Of a stretch of 34,680 nucleotides of DNA, positions 32,469 to 34,680 are shown one piece after another. The stretch comes from Prolixibacteraceae bacterium UBA5740. GTDB taxonomy: Bacteria; Bacteroidota; Bacteroidia; Bacteroidales; Prolixibacteraceae. A program made the translations under genes and the position numbers. The notes under the pieces were generated by a model, which was not told where the DNA came from, made no database searches, and was given only the letters and a program-made list of their open reading frames with translations. The stretch is from positions 1 to 34,680 of the forward strand of contig DIFU01000045.1 of the NCBI GenBank assembly GCA_002419285.1, read 5' to 3'. The first letter of the stretch is position 1. Every line of letters starts with the position of its first letter.

Positions 32469-34130
32469 ATGAAAACAATTATCGCATCGTTCCTGGTACT
32501 GCTAACCGCAGTTTGGAGCACCGTATCAGCCCAGGATTGGCCTGAAGAATACCTGGGACTTCCAGGGGACAACCTCAACCTTTATGCAGTAATGCAACTT
32601 TTTCAGGAATCCGAAACGCTTGAAGAGTTTGAAAGAAAACTCAACACGCAGGATACCCGCGTCAATAATCTTGACTTGAACGGAGACAACCTGATCGATT
32701 ACATCACGGTTTCCGATTATGTCGATGGCAATGTCCACAACATCGCACTCCGTGTTGCCATGGGGCGAAACGAAATGCAGGACGTTGCCGTGTTTGTTGT
32801 CCAGCAACTGGCCAACGGACAGGTTCACATCCAGTTGATTGGTGATGAGGACCTGTACGGAAGGAATTACATTGTTGAACCCAATTACGACCAGTACTAT
32901 GGTGAAACACCCAATCCGGGATACACCGGCAAGGCCCGCAATGTTACCGTCATACGGACAAACACCTACGAGGTAGCTGCCTGGCCGGTGATCCGGTTCA
33001 TCTACACTCCCGGATATGTAGCATGGAGGTCATCCTGGTACTGGGGTTATTATCCTTCTTACTGGGTTTCCTGGAGGCCTTACTACTGGCACTTCTACTA
33101 TGGGTATCATTCACAGTGGTATCCCCACTATTACAGCCATTACCGCCATGCACACCACGTTCATTATAACCGGTACAGGGATTTCTACTATACCAGCCAC
33201 AGGTATTATTCCCCGACTGTAAAAATCAAGATCAAGGAAGGGAACTACCGTGTGACCTATGCCCGTCCCGACCAGCGAAAAGCCGGTGAAAGGCTGTATT
33301 CCCGAACTGTCGGCAGCGATCGCAATAGTCTTAGGAGCGCTTCGGCAAATGGTAACAGGAGCTCAGTCTCAGGTGACAGGAGGAATTCAACAAATGTGGG
33401 AACCCGATCCGCATCTAATGGACAGGTTCAGCGCAGTACTTCTGCCACAAGCAGGGGACAACGCCAGGAAAGTGTCCGTTCGGCCTCTGACCGGAAGGCT
33501 ACTACAAGTGTAGGAACCCGGTCTGCATCTAATGGACAGGTTCAACGTAGCACATCTTCCACTACAAGGAGAACTGAATCAGTTACCCAGAGGCCTTCAG
33601 CCAATAATTCAAGGGGTGCTGAAAGGGTGAACAATGAAACTACAAGGCCCGGGACCTCCTTTGGACAACCTTCGGCAACCAACGGCAGATCCACGGTTGA
33701 CAAGTCTGGGGTAAGCAATCGAAATGGAAGTGTACAGAATAAGTCGGCTACCTCACGTAGCACCGGAGCTGTTCAGCAAAGGCCATCGACCCGTCAGGGG
33801 AGCAGTACCATTTCTTCAGGGAGAAGTGGCAGCCAGGTCGAAAGAAGAGCGGAACCTGCAGTCAATCAGACGAAGTCGGCTTCAAGATCTTCATCACCTG
33901 CCGTCAATCAAACCAAGTCTGCCTCAAGGAGCTCGTCTCCGGCAGTAAGCAGAAGCTCAAGTTCAAGATCCTCTGACACGAAAGTCTCGACCCCTCGTTC
34001 TCAAAGCAGAAGTAATTCATCGGTATCTTCCGGCAGGACTGAATCAAGACCATCCTCTTCCGGAAGCCGCAGTTCATCCGGCTCCTCCAATTCATCACGA
34101 AGCTCTGACAACAGCAGGTCACGCAGGTAA
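32469..34130 (+). CDS. Exported protein with aromatic/His-rich core and repetitive Ser/Arg tail
   Basis: A 553-residue protein of no recognised family. There is a signal peptide (1-21, ending TVSAQ). A conserved-looking domain of about residues 22-150 contains the loop LDLNGDNLIDYITV, which resembles a Ca-binding DxNxDxxxD loop. Residues about 175-255 are extraordinarily rich in Tyr, Trp and His (WRSSWYWGYYPSYW, HFYYGYHSQWYPHYYSHY). KIKIKEGNYRVTYARP ends this core. From about residue 275 to the end the chain is low-complexity Ser/Arg/Asn/Gln/Thr, basic, with internal repeats at 33396-33557 and 33858-33941. The likely location is periplasm or surface. A structural or metal- or polymer-binding role is speculation. 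It is followed by a good terminator. Confidence 0.7.
   Translation: MKTIIASFLVLLTAVWSTVSAQDWPEEYLGLPGDNLNLYAVMQLFQESETLEEFERKLNTQDTRVNNLDLNGDNLIDYITVSDYVDGNVHNIALRVAMGRNEMQDVAVFVVQQLANGQVHIQLIGDEDLYGRNYIVEPNYDQYYGETPNPGYTGKARNVTVIRTNTYEVAAWPVIRFIYTPGYVAWRSSWYWGYYPSYWVSWRPYYWHFYYGYHSQWYPHYYSHYRHAHHVHYNRYRDFYYTSHRYYSPTVKIKIKEGNYRVTYARPDQRKAGERLYSRTVGSDRNSLRSASANGNRSSVSGDRRNSTNVGTRSASNGQVQRSTSATSRGQRQESVRSASDRKATTSVGTRSASNGQVQRSTSSTTRRTESVTQRPSANNSRGAERVNNETTRPGTSFGQPSATNGRSTVDKSGVSNRNGSVQNKSATSRSTGAVQQRPSTRQGSSTISSGRSGSQVERRAEPAVNQTKSASRSSSPAVNQTKSASRSSSPAVSRSSSSRSSDTKVSTPRSQSRSNSSVSSGRTESRPSSSGSRSSSGSSNSSRSSDNSRSRR
33396..33557 (+). repeat. 48-bp coding repeat, two copies (VGTRSASNGQVQRSTS)
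   Basis: Copies at 33396-33443 and 33510-33557 encode the identical 16-residue string VGTRSASNGQVQRSTS but differ at some synonymous positions, 114 bp apart. Recurrent duplication under protein-level selection is suggested. Confidence 0.85.
33858..33941 (+). repeat. 42-bp tandem coding repeat, two copies (AVNQTKSASRSSSP)
   Basis: Adjacent copies 33858-33899 and 33900-33941 encode the same 14 residues AVNQTKSASRSSSP with many silent differences, so the duplication is old and the amino acid sequence has been kept. Confidence 0.9.
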
Positions 34131-34177
34131 CAGATGCCATAAACATTATATATTTCTGATTTACAGACTTTGTTTTC

Positions 34178-34214
34178 CGGTCTCCTTTCATCCCGAAAGG
34201 GGACCGTTTTTTTT
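34178..34214 (+). terminator. Intrinsic terminator after the aromatic/SR-rich gene
   Basis: CGGTCTCCTTTC (34178-34189) pairs with GAAAGGGGACCG (34195-34206), with one G-U pair, followed by eight T residues. Confidence 0.9.
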
Positions 34215-34312
34215 GTCGGGCATTGTTCTTTGACCGGCTATGAACATGTCAAAATACACAGCGGGATGATGGGATTTGCTAATGAGGGGCCCAGATTTAT
34301 GGCCCACACAGG

Positions 34313-34341
34313 CTACCTTGATTCAACAAGCATCAAGGTAG
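34313..34341. repeat. Perfect 10-bp inverted repeat near the right edge
   Basis: CTACCTTGAT (34313-34322) and ATCAAGGTAG (34332-34341) flank a 9-base spacer. It lies 64 bp past the end of the partial ATPase gene and has no T-run. It may be a hairpin in the 3' region of that transcript or a remnant of a mobile element end; neither is shown. Confidence 0.4.
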
Positions 34342-34404
34342 GGGGATGCCCCAAGGGAAATGATTCGTAATGGCGTGAAAAGCAATATGCACACCAGCTT
34401 GATA

Positions 34405-34680
34405 TCAGAACCTTAACAGCCATTTCCATGCCGGAATGACTTCAATAATGGCATTATTCATCTCTACTGTTCGCTCAGTATCCCGGGTGATTATCATCAG
34501 CTTTTTACAATCCAGCACATTGCGAAGCTTCAATAAGGCATCGACCTCCCTGTCAAATGTGCCATTTGCAGTATCAATGTCATAACACACTTGAATGGCA
34601 ATAGCTTCATCCGGAATATAAAAATCCACCTCCACTCCTTTGTTGTAGAAAAAAACCGCATCATGGCGTCCATATTTACG
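34405..34680 (-). CDS. C-terminal part of an AAA-type ATPase (DUF4143), truncated by the window edge
   Basis: The frame is open to the right edge; the start lies outside. The visible 91 residues (RKYGRHDAVFFYNKGVEVDF at the edge, then YIPDEAIAIQVCYDI, REVDALLKLRNVL, KLMIITRDTERTV and IEVIPAWKWLLRF at the end) have the order and motifs of the DUF4143 nuclease-like C-terminal domain. That domain follows an AAA domain in a large prokaryotic family. VEVDF and IQVCY resemble the D/E-x-K-type strand pair of the restriction-endonuclease fold, but the usual ExK lysine is not evident. The biological role of the family is poorly defined; some are considered mobile or accessory. GTG 34635 is an internal codon, not the start. 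Confidence 0.75.
   Translation of the reverse strand, partial: RKYGRHDAVFFYNKGVEVDFYIPDEAIAIQVCYDIDTANGTFDREVDALLKLRNVLDCKKLMIITRDTERTVEMNNAIIEVIPAWKWLLRF

Noticed and set aside
34170..34370. 66-codon plus-strand frame after the aromatic/SR-rich gene
   Set aside because: It starts inside the terminator stem and covers the inverted repeat at 34313-34341; no family resemblance.
1..34680. CRISPR array, integrase, transposase or tRNA
   Set aside because: No regularly spaced repeats, DDE or tyrosine-recombinase motifs, or cloverleaf-like sequence could be found by eye on either strand.

Overview
The window looks like a chromosomal segment of a member of the Bacteroidota. The evidence is moderate-to-low GC, few Shine-Dalgarno sequences, promoter boxes of the TAnnTTTG type, and gene families typical of the phylum: DUF4382 lipoprotein, tricorn-type S41 protease, YceI/porin pairs, AAA/DUF4143 ATPase, anaerobic sulfatase-maturase-like radical SAM enzyme, and a GAF/receiver-fronted PEP-synthase-like protein. 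I see no tRNA, rRNA, CRISPR array, insertion sequence or phage gene. No genus can be assigned.

Region by region. (1) 1-2530 (-): an open frame running off the left edge, the N-terminal part of a multi-GAF, receiver-like protein of the PEP/pyruvate-binding (PEP synthase-like) family. (2) 2826-4828: a radical SAM/SPASM enzyme convergent with a probably Tat-exported dienelactone hydrolase. (3) 5017-12335 (+): a compact carotenoid operon. It encodes phytoene synthase, a fused heterodimer-type lycopene cyclase, a CruF-type hydratase, a PlsC-like acyltransferase, a GT2 glycosyltransferase, a secreted TPR protein and phytoene desaturase, followed by a CarH-type MerR/cobalamin light-sensing regulator. 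Several stop/start overlaps suggest translational coupling. Similar 30-31 bp dyads lie about 60 bp upstream of both crtB and carH. (4) 12442-15431 (+): a secreted beta-helix protein and an Old Yellow Enzyme. (5) 15524-18581 (-): an operon yceI - porin - yceI-like - rrf2 behind a TAnnTTTG promoter overlapped by an inverted repeat. (6) 18867-20348 (-): an SLC13/DASS transporter preceded by a structured intergenic region with a strong terminator. (7) 20902-27000 (-): DUF4382 lipoprotein, tricorn-like protease, VOC protein and double-SRPBCC protein. (8) 27296-30727 (+): PEP carboxylase followed by beta-carbonic anhydrase. (9) 30736-32097 (-): RhlE-like DEAD-box helicase. (10) 32469-34130 (+): an exported protein with an aromatic/His-rich core and a repetitive Ser/Arg tail. 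(11) 34405-34680 (-): the C-terminal end of an AAA/DUF4143 ATPase running off the right edge.

The best-supported story is a light-controlled carotenoid locus. The enzyme set predicts an acylated glycoside of a hydroxylated, beta-cyclised carotenoid, and the regulator carries the Wx9EH and ExHxxG signatures of adenosylcobalamin photoreceptors. The regulator has Gln where Thermus CarH has the light-state ligand His132. A second coherent unit is ppc-can, where carbonic anhydrase would supply bicarbonate to PEP carboxylase.
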